A stretch of 64,000 bases of DNA from CAXBID01 sp049791475 (GTDB taxonomy: Bacteria; Bacteroidota; Bacteroidia; Flavobacteriales; Flavobacteriaceae): contig JBAQZZ010000016.1 of NCBI GenBank assembly GCA_049791475.1, forward strand, positions 1 through 64,000, in the 5' to 3' direction. Below the pieces are notes generated by a model that saw nothing but the letters and a program-made list of their open reading frames with translations, did no database searches and was not told the origin of the DNA. Position numbers and translations under genes: made by a program. Within the stretch, counting starts at the first letter, position 1, and every line of letters begins with the position of its first letter. Below, one piece after another: positions 1 through 8,798 of this stretch.

Positions 1-13
1 GTATAAAAATAAA

Positions 14-45
14 TTGTTTAGCTATTATAATATATTGTACTTTTG
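14..45 (+). promoter_or_regulatory. Bacteroidota-type promoter for the amidoligase-like operon
   Basis: TTG at 14-16 is followed after 21 bases by TACTTTTG at 38-45, which fits the Bacteroidota -33 TTG / -7 TAnnTTTG promoter. It lies 38 bases before the first gene of the five-gene + strand operon. Motif match only; the transcription start is not known. Confidence 0.55.
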
Positions 46-82
46 CGCGCTTTATTTTTTTATATAACTAAAAATCAACCTA

Positions 83-787
83 TTGAAAGAAGAATATCAC
101 AAATGGCACTCGCCTACCCTGAGTAAAGACATAGAAATGCTCGTTTTTGGGCACGCAGGATATCCTGTCATTCTGTTCCCAACTACAATGGGCAAACACA
201 ATGAATGTAAAGACATGCAACTTGTAGAATCTGTAAGATGGTTTGTGGAACAAGGATTGGTGCAAATTTATTGTCCGGATAGTATTAATGAATTAAGCTG
301 GTATAACAAAGGCATTCATCCTTCTCAGCGTGCTAAAAACCATGATTGGTACGATCAGTTTATTATGAATGAACTCGTTAATAAAATTTGTAATGAAAAA
401 AAGCTACATAAGGTAGCTGTTGCAGGACCAAGTTTTGGAGGTTATCAAGCCGCTAATTTTGCATTCAGACATCCCGAAAAAGTGAGCCACATGTTTAGCA
501 TGAGTGGGTCTTTTGATATAAAAGATTTTGTTGGTGATTATTATGATGACAATGTGTATTTTAATAACCCGGTAGATTTTTTACCTAATTCTAATCATCC
601 AGATTTATGGAAAATGAAAATTATTCTTGGTGTTGGCGAATGGGATATTTGTTTAGATGCAAATAAAATATTAGCCAAAATACTTAGCGATAAAAACATC
701 CCTTTTTGGTATGATGAACGTAAATGGGCAGAACACGATTGGCCAATTTGGAGACAAATGTTTCCTCACTATTTATCAAAAATATAA
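83..787 (+). CDS. Putative esterase, alpha/beta hydrolase (esterase D-like)
   Basis: A 234-residue alpha/beta hydrolase of the putative-esterase type. The nucleophile elbow GPSFGGYQ places Ser117, the acid is probably the Asp in GEWD, and the histidine is His218 in AEHDW near the C terminus. There is no signal peptide, so it should be cytoplasmic. The start is TTG; no in-frame ATG gives a full N terminus. It is the first gene of a tight operon with amide-bond ligases, so it may hydrolyse an ester or amide of the pathway product, or act as an acyl transferase. A second esterase lies at the far end of the locus (7545-8324). The fold is clear; the substrate is unknown. Confidence 0.85.
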   Translation: MKEEYHKWHSPTLSKDIEMLVFGHAGYPVILFPTTMGKHNECKDMQLVESVRWFVEQGLVQIYCPDSINELSWYNKGIHPSQRAKNHDWYDQFIMNELVNKICNEKKLHKVAVAGPSFGGYQAANFAFRHPEKVSHMFSMSGSFDIKDFVGDYYDDNVYFNNPVDFLPNSNHPDLWKMKIILGVGEWDICLDANKILAKILSDKNIPFWYDERKWAEHDWPIWRQMFPHYLSKI

Positions 788-808
788 CTAACTACTAACA
801 CCATTTTT

Positions 809-1783
809 ATGAAAAAAATCGGAATATTATTCGGACAAGAAAATACTTTTCCACAAGCATTTATTAATCGTGTAAATGAAAAAATCAAAGATCAAGGCAT
901 TAAAAACATGATGGCTGAAGCTGTTTCTATTGAAACCGTAGAACAAGCAAAATCTGATGAATACGCAGTAATAATTGATAGAATTTCACAAGATGTACCG
1001 TTTTACAGAGCTTATTTAAAAAATGCAGCGATTACTGGTACGGCGGTTATAAATAATCCGTTTTGGTGGAGTGCAGATGAGAAGTTTTTCAACAATGCTT
1101 TAGCCGAAAAAGTTGGTGTTCCGGTACCAAAAACTTTTATTTTACCTACATCACATAGACCGCCAGACACAACTGAAAACTCTTTTAGAAACATGAAATT
1201 CCCTTTTAATTGGGAAAAAATGTTTAAAACTATTGGGTTTCCAGCATACATGAAACCACATGATGGTGGTGGTTGGAAAAGTGTTTATAAAGTTGAAAGT
1301 CCTGAAGATTTATGGGAAAAACATGGTGAAACTGAACATTTAGTCATGATGCTTCAAGAAGAAATAAACTTTACAGAATATTTTAGATGCTATGTTTTAA
1401 ATACTGATAAAGTTCACATTATGCAATACGAACCTCGAAATCCACATCATTTACGTTATGTTATTGATGGCCCGCCAGTAAAAAAAGAAACTTTAGCATT
1501 AGTTGAAAAATATTGCATCAGATTAAACAAAGCATTAGGATACGATTTCAACACTGTAGAGTTTGCTATAAGAGACGGCATTCCATATGCTATCGATTTT
1601 TGTAATCCTGCACCAGATGCTGATATCAATTCTGTAGGTCAAGAAAATTTTGATTGGATTGTAGAGAATGCTGCAGATATGGCAATTGAAAAAGCAAAAA
1701 AATACAAAAAAGGCAAAATGAATTTAACTTGGGGCACTTTTGTAAAAGACCAAATTACAGGTAAAAAAACACCGCTTAAATAA
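809..1783 (+). CDS. ATP-grasp ligase, RimK/glutathione synthetase-like
   Basis: A 324-residue ATP-grasp enzyme, which would join a carboxylate to an amine through an acyl phosphate. Residues about 140-155 hold the nucleotide-binding lysine strand (AYMKPHDGGG). A glutamate-rich segment follows (LQEEINFTEYFR), and the metal-binding strand DFCNPAPD lies near residue 263, with Asn in the position usual for the family. The first 100 residues form the pre-ATP-grasp part. It starts 21 bases after the esterase and is followed directly by the GCS2-type ligase, so the two probably act in sequence. The family is certain; the substrates cannot be read from the sequence. Confidence 0.88.
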   Translation: MKKIGILFGQENTFPQAFINRVNEKIKDQGIKNMMAEAVSIETVEQAKSDEYAVIIDRISQDVPFYRAYLKNAAITGTAVINNPFWWSADEKFFNNALAEKVGVPVPKTFILPTSHRPPDTTENSFRNMKFPFNWEKMFKTIGFPAYMKPHDGGGWKSVYKVESPEDLWEKHGETEHLVMMLQEEINFTEYFRCYVLNTDKVHIMQYEPRNPHHLRYVIDGPPVKKETLALVEKYCIRLNKALGYDFNTVEFAIRDGIPYAIDFCNPAPDADINSVGQENFDWIVENAADMAIEKAKKYKKGKMNLTWGTFVKDQITGKKTPLK

Positions 1784-1792
1784 TAGTTGCAT

Positions 1793-2890
1793 ATGGATTT
1801 TACATTAGGAATAGAAGAAGAATATCAAGTTTTAGACCCTGTAACAAGAGAATTAATTTCTCATGATCAGCAAATTGTAATGGAAGCAGCAAAAGTACTT
1901 GATGAGCAAGTAAAAGCCGAAATGCATCAAGCTGTGGTAGAAGTTGGTACTAATATTTGTAAAAATGTTACAGAAGCTAGAACAGAAATTACTTATTTAA
2001 GAAAATCTATTTCTGATATAGCAAAAGACTTAGGGTTCAGAATTGGAGCAGCAGGTACACACCCATTCTCGGAATGGCAAAAACAGCTTATCACACCCAA
2101 TCCTAGATATGATGAAATTGTTAACGAACTTCAAGACACGGCTCGCTCAAATTTAATTTTCGGTTTACATGTACATGTTGGCATTGCAGATAAAGCGCTT
2201 GCGCTCCATCTTACCAATGCGATGCGTTATTTTTTACCTCATTTATATGCCTTGTCTACAAACTCACCATTTTGGGAAGGTAGAAATACCGGATTTAAAT
2301 CGTTTCGATCCAAAATATTTGACAAATTTCCAAGAACAGGAATTCCTGGAGTATTTGATAATTTAACAGATTATGAAAACTATGTCAATCTTTTAATAAA
2401 AACGAAATGTATTGATAATCCAAAAAAAATCTGGTGGGATATCAGAATTCATCCTTTTTTCCCAACCTTAGAAGTTCGTATTTGTGATGTCCCAATGACC
2501 ATAGACGAAACTATAAGCATTGCTGCATTAATTCAAGCCATAGTTGCCAAACTATACAAACTAAAAATGCAAAATTTAAATTTTATTACCTACCACAGAG
2601 CTTTAATAAATGAAAATAAATGGCGCGCTGGACGATACGGAATAGATGGGAAAATGATAGATTTTGGAAAAGAATGCGAAGTTGAAACACGCCTTTTACT
2701 TGAAGAATTATTATTGTTTGTTGATGATGTTTTAGATGAATTGGACTCTAGAAAAGACGTTGAAAATATTAGAAATATGATGAAAAATGGCACCGGAGCC
2801 GACAGACAATTAGCCATTTTTAATGAAACTAATGATTTAACTAAAGTAGTAGATTATATTATGGAGCAAACTATTTTAGGTACAGAATAG
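1793..2890 (+). CDS. Carboxylate-amine ligase, YbdK/GCS2 family
   Basis: A protein of about 365 residues that resembles the glutamate-cysteine ligase type 2 (YbdK) family. The N terminus FTLGIEEEYQVLD carries the family's acidic metal-binding cluster. Further marks are AAGTHPF, GLHVHVGI and LEVRICDVP. The family uses ATP to form an amide between an amino-acid carboxylate and an amine. I chose the ATG at 1793 over a TTG six bases upstream because the protein then begins at the family's normal position. It follows the ATP-grasp gene by about 9 bases. True gamma-glutamylcysteine activity is possible, but the neighbours point to a specialised product. Confidence 0.9.
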   Translation: MDFTLGIEEEYQVLDPVTRELISHDQQIVMEAAKVLDEQVKAEMHQAVVEVGTNICKNVTEARTEITYLRKSISDIAKDLGFRIGAAGTHPFSEWQKQLITPNPRYDEIVNELQDTARSNLIFGLHVHVGIADKALALHLTNAMRYFLPHLYALSTNSPFWEGRNTGFKSFRSKIFDKFPRTGIPGVFDNLTDYENYVNLLIKTKCIDNPKKIWWDIRIHPFFPTLEVRICDVPMTIDETISIAALIQAIVAKLYKLKMQNLNFITYHRALINENKWRAGRYGIDGKMIDFGKECEVETRLLLEELLLFVDDVLDELDSRKDVENIRNMMKNGTGADRQLAIFNETNDLTKVVDYIMEQTILGTE

Positions 2891-2894
2891 AATT

Positions 2895-3719
2895 ATGATA
2901 ATGCAAAATGAAAAAGTAAAATTAGCGATTTTAGATATGAACAACGACGAGCCTAATCAAGGGTTACGTTGCATTATTGATATTGTAAAATCTTTTAATA
3001 AAGAAGTAGATTTTAAAGTTTTTAATGTAAGAGCAAAAAACGAACTACCCGATTTAAACTTTGATATTTATATTTCTAGCGGAGGTCCTGGAAGCCCTTT
3101 AGAAGAAGACAAATGGCGCCAACCCTATTTAAACTTAATACAAAACCTTTGGGATTTCAATTTAAATTCTAACAGTCAAAAAAAGCATGTTTTCTTTATT
3201 TGTTACTCATTTCAAGTGGTTTGCGATTATTTTGAGTTAGGTGAATTAAAACCTCGAAAAAGCACTTCATTTGGAATTTTACCCGTTCATAAAACAGCTG
3301 CTGGTAAAAAAGACATCCTTTTAAATGGATTAAACGACCCATTTTACGCAGTCGATTCTCGTGATTGGCAACTCATTCAACCACGCCTAAAAGTTTTTAA
3401 AGAACATGGCGCCTCTATTTTAAGTTTGGAAAAAATACGAACACACGTAGAGTACGAGCGTGCTATTATGGCGGTTCGCTTTTCTGAAGAATTTGTAGGC
3501 ACACAGTTTCATCCAGAAGCAGACCCAATTGGAATGGCAGCACATTTTTCTGAGGATATTATTAAACAGAAAATAATTATCAATTTTGGTGAAGCTAAAT
3601 ACAATAGGATGATGGACAGGATGGATGATCCTGATAAAATTATTAAAACCTATGCGCAAATTTTACCAACATTTATTAGTACAGCTATAAAACAAAATAC
3701 CCAACAATTAATTTCATAA
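2895..3719 (+). CDS. Class I glutamine amidotransferase, GMP synthase-like
   Basis: A 274-residue stand-alone class I GATase domain, which normally releases ammonia from glutamine for a partner. It has the oxyanion loop SSGGPGSP near residue 61, a nucleophile elbow FICYSFQ with Cys103, and the His-Glu pair in GTQFHPEAD near residue 203. The elbow differs from the common GICxGxQ: Tyr-Ser replaces the usual residues. No synthetase domain is fused, so it may feed ammonia to the ligases beside it or may instead cleave a gamma-glutamyl bond. It sits 4 bases after the GCS2 gene and 7 before the next gene. Confidence 0.85.
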   Translation: MIMQNEKVKLAILDMNNDEPNQGLRCIIDIVKSFNKEVDFKVFNVRAKNELPDLNFDIYISSGGPGSPLEEDKWRQPYLNLIQNLWDFNLNSNSQKKHVFFICYSFQVVCDYFELGELKPRKSTSFGILPVHKTAAGKKDILLNGLNDPFYAVDSRDWQLIQPRLKVFKEHGASILSLEKIRTHVEYERAIMAVRFSEEFVGTQFHPEADPIGMAAHFSEDIIKQKIIINFGEAKYNRMMDRMDDPDKIIKTYAQILPTFISTAIKQNTQQLIS

Positions 3720-3726
3720 AATTGAA

Positions 3727-4923
3727 ATGGTAAAAACCTATAGAGAAGCATTTAATAATGCATTTACAGAAGATACTTATCAAGCTTTGTTGAATGATGT
3801 GGTTAAAAAATTTGATTACACACCGAAATTCAAAATTGCCGAAACGCCTATATTTATCCCGAGTTCTTTAAAAGAACGTCTCATTGATGCGTGTAATGAC
3901 ATCATGAAAGTTATAAATCAGCCTAATTTTAAAACATTAACTGAAGGTGCATTTTTTAATGACAAAATGAAAGTGCCCAATGAAGATGAACATTCAAAAT
4001 TCATTCAGCTTGATTTCGGAATTTGTTTAGATAAAAATGGCAATCCTACACCAAAACTCATTGAGCTTCAAGGGTTTCCATCCTTATATTGTTTTCAGCA
4101 TTTTATAGGACGTATGTATCGAAAACATTACACTATTCCTGAACATCTTTCCATTCATCCAACTGGTATAACTTCAGCAGAATTTATTGAATTATTACGC
4201 ACAGAAATTGTTGGAGAAACGAACCCAAAACAAGTTATTCTGTTAGAAATTGAACCAGAAAAACAAGCTACTGCTATCGATTTTTATTGTACTGCGGATT
4301 TGTTAGGTATTAAAGTATTATGCATTAGTAAATTGATTAAAAAAGGAAAAAAGCTCTTTTATTTAAATGATGAAGGAAAAGAAATTCAAGTTTTAAAAAT
4401 TTATAACCGTATTATTTTTGATGAATTGGATCAACGTGATGATTTAAAACGTGAATTTGATTTTAATGATGATGTTGATGTTCAATGGATTGGTCATCCG
4501 AATTGGTTTTTCAGAATTAGTAAATTCACCATGCCTTTATTAAAAGGTGATTATGTTCCAAAATCGTTTTATTTAAATAAACTAGAAAGTATTCCTGAAG
4601 ATTTAGAAAACTATGTTTTAAAACCATTGTATTCTTTTGCAGGTGCTGGTGTAAAAATACATGTTACTCGAGATATGATTGACGCTATTAAAAATAAGTC
4701 GAACTATTTACTTCAAGAAAAAGTAGCTTACCACCCAATAATAGAAACTTTAGATGAACCCGCGAAATGCGAAATTCGTATGATGCTTTTACATTGTAAA
4801 AAAGACAATAAGACAAAAATAGTAAGCAATCTTATGCGATTAAGCAAAGGCGAAATGATTGGTGTTAAATACAATAAAGATAAAACTTGGGTTGGTGGTA
4901 GTACTGGTTTTTTTGAAATATAA
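3727..4923 (+). CDS. Divergent ATP-grasp-like protein, function unknown
   Basis: A 398-residue protein without a family I can name firmly. The C-terminal third reads like an ATP-grasp active site: LENYVLKPLYSFAGAGVKIH supplies a candidate nucleotide-binding Lys and a glycine-rich loop, NYLLQEKVAY a hinge-like strand, AKCEIRMMLL an acidic strand, and NLMRLSKGEMIG a closing Asn-Arg segment. The middle (residues about 95-115) has QLDFGICLDKNG and IELQGFPS, which could be the opposite half of a permuted fold. It is the last gene of the + strand operon. No signal peptide or membrane segment is seen. ATP-grasp assignment is an inference from motif order. Confidence 0.65.
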   Translation: MVKTYREAFNNAFTEDTYQALLNDVVKKFDYTPKFKIAETPIFIPSSLKERLIDACNDIMKVINQPNFKTLTEGAFFNDKMKVPNEDEHSKFIQLDFGICLDKNGNPTPKLIELQGFPSLYCFQHFIGRMYRKHYTIPEHLSIHPTGITSAEFIELLRTEIVGETNPKQVILLEIEPEKQATAIDFYCTADLLGIKVLCISKLIKKGKKLFYLNDEGKEIQVLKIYNRIIFDELDQRDDLKREFDFNDDVDVQWIGHPNWFFRISKFTMPLLKGDYVPKSFYLNKLESIPEDLENYVLKPLYSFAGAGVKIHVTRDMIDAIKNKSNYLLQEKVAYHPIIETLDEPAKCEIRMMLLHCKKDNKTKIVSNLMRLSKGEMIGVKYNKDKTWVGGSTGFFEI

Positions 4924-4935
4924 ATACTAATTAAT

Positions 4936-6135
4936 TTATCTCAATTTATCTGGAGCTGGCGAACTTGCATGAAACTCATTGGCTATTCGCTGTGTATATT
5001 TATCTAATAATTCTAGAATACGCTCACTCGAATCTGAAACCACAATAAATCCTATATGCCATTGTTTATGCATTCGCCAAACAATTTCTTCATCAGTAAA
5101 ACTAGAAGTATCTGGATATTCATATCGACTTAACGACACCACGATTCCAGCATATTTATCATTGATTTTTGGCAATACATAAGTTTGCTGTTTTAATTGA
5201 TCCGATTCAATTTTTGCCCATTCACTCCATAAATTAACTCCAGATGCAAAGGCAACCATTTCAGCTAAATTAGCGCCACCCACACGTGATGATGTTTCAA
5301 GAAAAAACAATTCGCCTGTAGCTTTAGAAGCAATAAACTCGGTATGCGATGCTCCAAACTGCATCCCAAAAGCTTTCATAACCTCAGCATTCATTTTACT
5401 TAATGCTTTTTCAACTTTATCACCAAGTTTACAAGTCGCAGATCTAAATATCCCACCACCATGAGCAACCTCAAAAGGGGTGTCTAAATATTTGCTAACA
5501 CGAGAAAAAACGACTTTGCCATTAACATTTAATCCATCAACATGATACACATCGCCTGGAGCAAATTTTTCAACTAAAAAATTATCACGCTCATCTCCTA
5601 AACTATGCACTATTTCCCAGAGCTCGTCTTTAGAATGTATTTTTTTTATACCAGCTGCTGAAGCTTCAGATCTCGGTTTTAATAACCATGGCGGACTTAC
5701 ATTATCTGCATAATTATTAATAGCATTATCATTAAACAGTGACGTAAATTCTGGTACATTAACGCCTTCATTTTTTGCCTTAACACGCATTGCTAATTTA
5801 TCTCTAAAAAAACGCGAAGTGGTGCTACCCATCCCGGGCATTCTGAAATGCTCACGAATTGCAGCCACATGTTCTACATCAAAATCATCTAACGCAACAA
5901 AACGGTCAAACTTAATGCCTCTATATTTAAAGGCTAACCCTTTAATAATATCGTTTGTATTCCAGTTTTCTATATAAAAAGTATCCTCTATCGATTCCCA
6001 CGGCCAATTTTCATGCTCTAACTTTTTCATGGTTAGTAAATACACATTATTCCCTTCAGCTTTACAGCGTTTTATAAAATCTTCACCTTTAAAATAAGTG
6101 GAAATACATATAAAATTGAGTGGTTGTTTTGACAT
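4936..6135 (-). CDS. ATP-grasp domain protein, carboxylate-amine ligase type
   Basis: A 399-residue ATP-grasp protein. The N-terminal domain ends near residue 110 in a loop typical of the CPSase/PurK-like group (MPGMGSTTSRFFRDKLAMR). The nucleotide lysine strand WLLKPRSEAS is near residue 148 and the metal-binding ETSSRVGG near residue 278. About 90 further residues follow. It is convergent with the + strand operon, with 12 bases between the ends, and shares its strand with the aminopeptidase upstream. It gives the locus a third ATP-grasp-like enzyme. Its substrate is unknown. Confidence 0.87.
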   Translation of the reverse strand: MSKQPLNFICISTYFKGEDFIKRCKAEGNNVYLLTMKKLEHENWPWESIEDTFYIENWNTNDIIKGLAFKYRGIKFDRFVALDDFDVEHVAAIREHFRMPGMGSTTSRFFRDKLAMRVKAKNEGVNVPEFTSLFNDNAINNYADNVSPPWLLKPRSEASAAGIKKIHSKDELWEIVHSLGDERDNFLVEKFAPGDVYHVDGLNVNGKVVFSRVSKYLDTPFEVAHGGGIFRSATCKLGDKVEKALSKMNAEVMKAFGMQFGASHTEFIASKATGELFFLETSSRVGGANLAEMVAFASGVNLWSEWAKIESDQLKQQTYVLPKINDKYAGIVVSLSRYEYPDTSSFTDEEIVWRMHKQWHIGFIVVSDSSERILELLDKYTQRIANEFHASSPAPDKLR

Positions 6136-6141
6136 GATTTT

Positions 6142-7548
6142 CTAGTTTAAAGACTTTATATAATTGGTAATTAATTGTACCCCAAAACCTGAAGCACTTT
6201 TCATTTTTGAATATGGTGAATCTCCAAAAGAAACACCAGCTATATCCAAATGCATCCAGCTTTCGTGAGACTCAGTAAAAGCTTCTAAGAATTTTGCTGC
6301 ATTTATGGCTCCAGCAATTGGTTTACCGCTAAAGTTACGTAAATCAGCGATATCTGAGTGTAAATCAGATTCATAATCTTCAAATAATGGCAGTTGCCAA
6401 ACACGTTCGTTGGTTTTAAAACCTAAATCTGACATCGTTTTTGCCATATCAATATTATTGGTAAACATACCCGCAGCAGTAAAACCTAAAGTTCTCACTA
6501 CACTACCTGTTAAGGTTGCTAAATCGATAATTTTTTCTGGTTGAAATTCCTTAATTAAATAACTTAATCCATCTGCTAAAACGAGACGTCCTTCCGCATC
6601 GGTATCAATAATTTCAATGGTTTTCCCAGAATACGAATTAATCACATCTCCTGGTCTGTAGCTGTTTTTATCAACTGCATTTTCTGCCGAAGCGACAATA
6701 CCAACAAGGTTCACATTAAGTTTTAATTTAGCTACCAATTCCACAACGCCTAAAACAACGGCTGCACCGCCCATATCACTTTTCATGTAGTGCAAATTGG
6801 TTGAAGGTTTTATGGAAAGCCCACCCGAATCGAATGTAATCCCTTTACCAACCAAACCAATATCTATTTTAGTATTGGGTTTAGCAATATACTCTGTAAC
6901 TATAACAACTGGCGGATTAACACTGCCTTTACCAACAGCAATTACGGCATCAAAACCTTGCTTTTTTAGTTCATCTTGATGTAAAACGGTACATTTATAA
7001 TGGTGTTTTTTAGCTGATTTGTTTGCCCATTCTCCCAGATATTCTGGTGTTTTATAGTTTGCTGGCGCATCTACTAATGCTTTTATTTCATTGGTAGTTT
7101 CACCAGTATATTTACCTTCATTTAATAGATTTTCGATATCTTTTTTCGAAATGAAACTAACCTCAAAATCCGCTTGTTCTTTTTGCTCAGATTTAAACTG
7201 TCCGATTTCATAATTTGACAATTCTAAACCAATGGCTGCTTGTTTAATGGCGTCATCAGAAAGTAATTCAGCATACACTTGTATACTTTTTACCCAATTC
7301 TTTTTGGTATCAAAAGCTAATTTCCTAAAAGCTTCTTCTGTTTTTATGGCATCTTTTTCTTGGCCTAATCCTAAAAGATATATTCTATTTCCTGTTGCTC
7401 CGTAAACGAGTTGATACGTTGAAAATTCACCTTCAAAATCGAAATTTTTAAAAGTAGTAAATTCTGCTACGTGTTTCAGGTTTCCTTTTTTACAAGGAAT
7501 AATAATATCTTTAGTTTTATCTAAATTCTGGATGTGTTTATATCTCAT
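6142..7548 (-). CDS. M17 leucyl aminopeptidase family protein
   Basis: A 468-residue cytosolic aminopeptidase of family M17 that removes N-terminal residues from peptides. Metal and catalytic residues are all present: GLVGKGITFDSGG near residue 233 (Lys and Asp), MKSDMGGAA (Asp), and NTDAEGRLVLAD near residue 316 (Asp, Glu and the catalytic Arg). The N-terminal 150 residues form the usual variable domain. Its start overlaps the stop of the upstream esterase by 4 bases, and it ends 6 bases before the ATP-grasp gene, so the three are one operon. It may be general peptide turnover or processing of the locus product. Confidence 0.92.
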   Translation of the reverse strand: MRYKHIQNLDKTKDIIIPCKKGNLKHVAEFTTFKNFDFEGEFSTYQLVYGATGNRIYLLGLGQEKDAIKTEEAFRKLAFDTKKNWVKSIQVYAELLSDDAIKQAAIGLELSNYEIGQFKSEQKEQADFEVSFISKKDIENLLNEGKYTGETTNEIKALVDAPANYKTPEYLGEWANKSAKKHHYKCTVLHQDELKKQGFDAVIAVGKGSVNPPVVIVTEYIAKPNTKIDIGLVGKGITFDSGGLSIKPSTNLHYMKSDMGGAAVVLGVVELVAKLKLNVNLVGIVASAENAVDKNSYRPGDVINSYSGKTIEIIDTDAEGRLVLADGLSYLIKEFQPEKIIDLATLTGSVVRTLGFTAAGMFTNNIDMAKTMSDLGFKTNERVWQLPLFEDYESDLHSDIADLRNFSGKPIAGAINAAKFLEAFTESHESWMHLDIAGVSFGDSPYSKMKSASGFGVQLITNYIKSLN

Positions 7549-8324
7549 GATTGTTTGTTAAAAAAAAGCCATTTTATCGCTTCAGGAAATTCCTCTCGCC
7601 AATGCACTTCAGAATGGTTACCCAATTCATTTACTGAAAAATGAAAATCTATATTATGCCCTTTTACCATTTTATTCCTAATGATGGTTTCCATTTGTCT
7701 GGCATTGGGTAAATGCTCAACACTTTCTTGTCCGCCAGCATATAAATAAATTCTAGATTCGTCTAATGGTGTAAATGTTTTAATATTATTAAAAATCATT
7801 CTTGAAATCCATAAACTAGGTGAAAAAATCATCATTTTTCCAAAAACTCTTGGATTTGATAATCCTGCGTGTAAACTTATTAAGCCGCCCATAGAACTTC
7901 CACCTATTCCTGTATGATCAAAATCAGTTAGCGTACGATAATGATTGTTAATGTAGGGAATTAATTTTTCAATCATGAATTGAATATAAAAAACGCCTTT
8001 TCCTTTACCAAAACGCGGATGATAATAAGGAAGATATTCAATAATACGCTCTTTCTCGCCGTGGTCTATAGCAATAATTATAAGGTCTTTAAGCCCTTCT
8101 TCGGCTAATTTTGCCATCGATTTATCAATAGCCCAATCTCCATACTCAGCTAATGGATTAAATAAATTTTGCCCATCTTGAAGATATAAAACTGGATATT
8201 TTTTATCAGTTTCATAATAATCATGTGGTAATAATGCCGAAATTTTTCTGGTGGCTTTTAAGTGTGGTATTTCGTAAGCCTCTTCAATTACTTCAATTAT
8301 AGGCTCAAACTCTGTCATTGTCAT
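7545..8324 (-). CDS. Alpha/beta hydrolase, putative esterase family
   Basis: A 259-residue enzyme of the putative-esterase group that includes enterochelin esterase-like proteins. The nucleophile elbow GIGGSSMGG lies near residue 144, and the His is in NHSEVHW near residue 235. The segment VLYLQDGQNLF is the usual oxyanion-hole strand. No signal peptide is present. It is the first gene of the - strand arm, overlaps the M17 gene by 4 bases, and mirrors the esterase that opens the + strand arm. An alternative ATG lies two codons in. Substrate unknown. Confidence 0.87.
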   Translation of the reverse strand: MTMTEFEPIIEVIEEAYEIPHLKATRKISALLPHDYYETDKKYPVLYLQDGQNLFNPLAEYGDWAIDKSMAKLAEEGLKDLIIIAIDHGEKERIIEYLPYYHPRFGKGKGVFYIQFMIEKLIPYINNHYRTLTDFDHTGIGGSSMGGLISLHAGLSNPRVFGKMMIFSPSLWISRMIFNNIKTFTPLDESRIYLYAGGQESVEHLPNARQMETIIRNKMVKGHNIDFHFSVNELGNHSEVHWREEFPEAIKWLFFNKQS

Positions 8325-8407
8325 TTACATAAATTAAAAAAACGAAATTACATTTTTAAGTAGATAAATGCTATAAAAGTTTATATAGATATTAACATAA
8401 AATTAAT

Positions 8408-8758
8408 TTAATTATACCAGACAGCATAGCGTTGTCTTCGTAATTCTAAGGCTAGTGTTTCTTCCTTTTTAAGGGCTTCTTCTCGTGAATTAATTGCCCC
8501 GATATGGTTGTACAAACTGGGTCTTAAATAGGAACCATATTTCTGAACAATATTGGAAGATATTTTATACCCTTTTTTATTTCTGTAACCTGTTTTATGT
8601 TGAATAAAGCGTTCTTTTGGTGTTTTACTTGTCATGCCCACATACAAACATTGTAACACGCCATTAAATTGCGGATTTGCAGCTCTAAACTTAGCATTTT
8701 CAGTAAATACACGTTTAGATAATTCTATAACATAAATACGATATTGTGTTTTGGGCAT
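8408..8758 (-). CDS. GIY-YIG nuclease-fold protein
   Basis: A 116-residue protein with a GIY-YIG-like core. YVIEL near residue 9 and CLYVGMTSKTPKERFIQH near residues 38-55 correspond to the two Tyr-containing strands and the conserved Arg, and the Glu in LKKEETLALELR fits the metal-binding helix. An expanded loop between the strands and a C terminus ending in WYN are unusual. Small single-domain proteins of this kind are known, but their role is often unclear. It stands alone, 83 bases upstream of the esterase in the - orientation. Confidence 0.7.
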   Translation of the reverse strand: MPKTQYRIYVIELSKRVFTENAKFRAANPQFNGVLQCLYVGMTSKTPKERFIQHKTGYRNKKGYKISSNIVQKYGSYLRPSLYNHIGAINSREEALKKEETLALELRRQRYAVWYN

Positions 8759-8798
8759 GTTTACTTACAGATTTAATGACTACTAATTTCGGTTTTAT

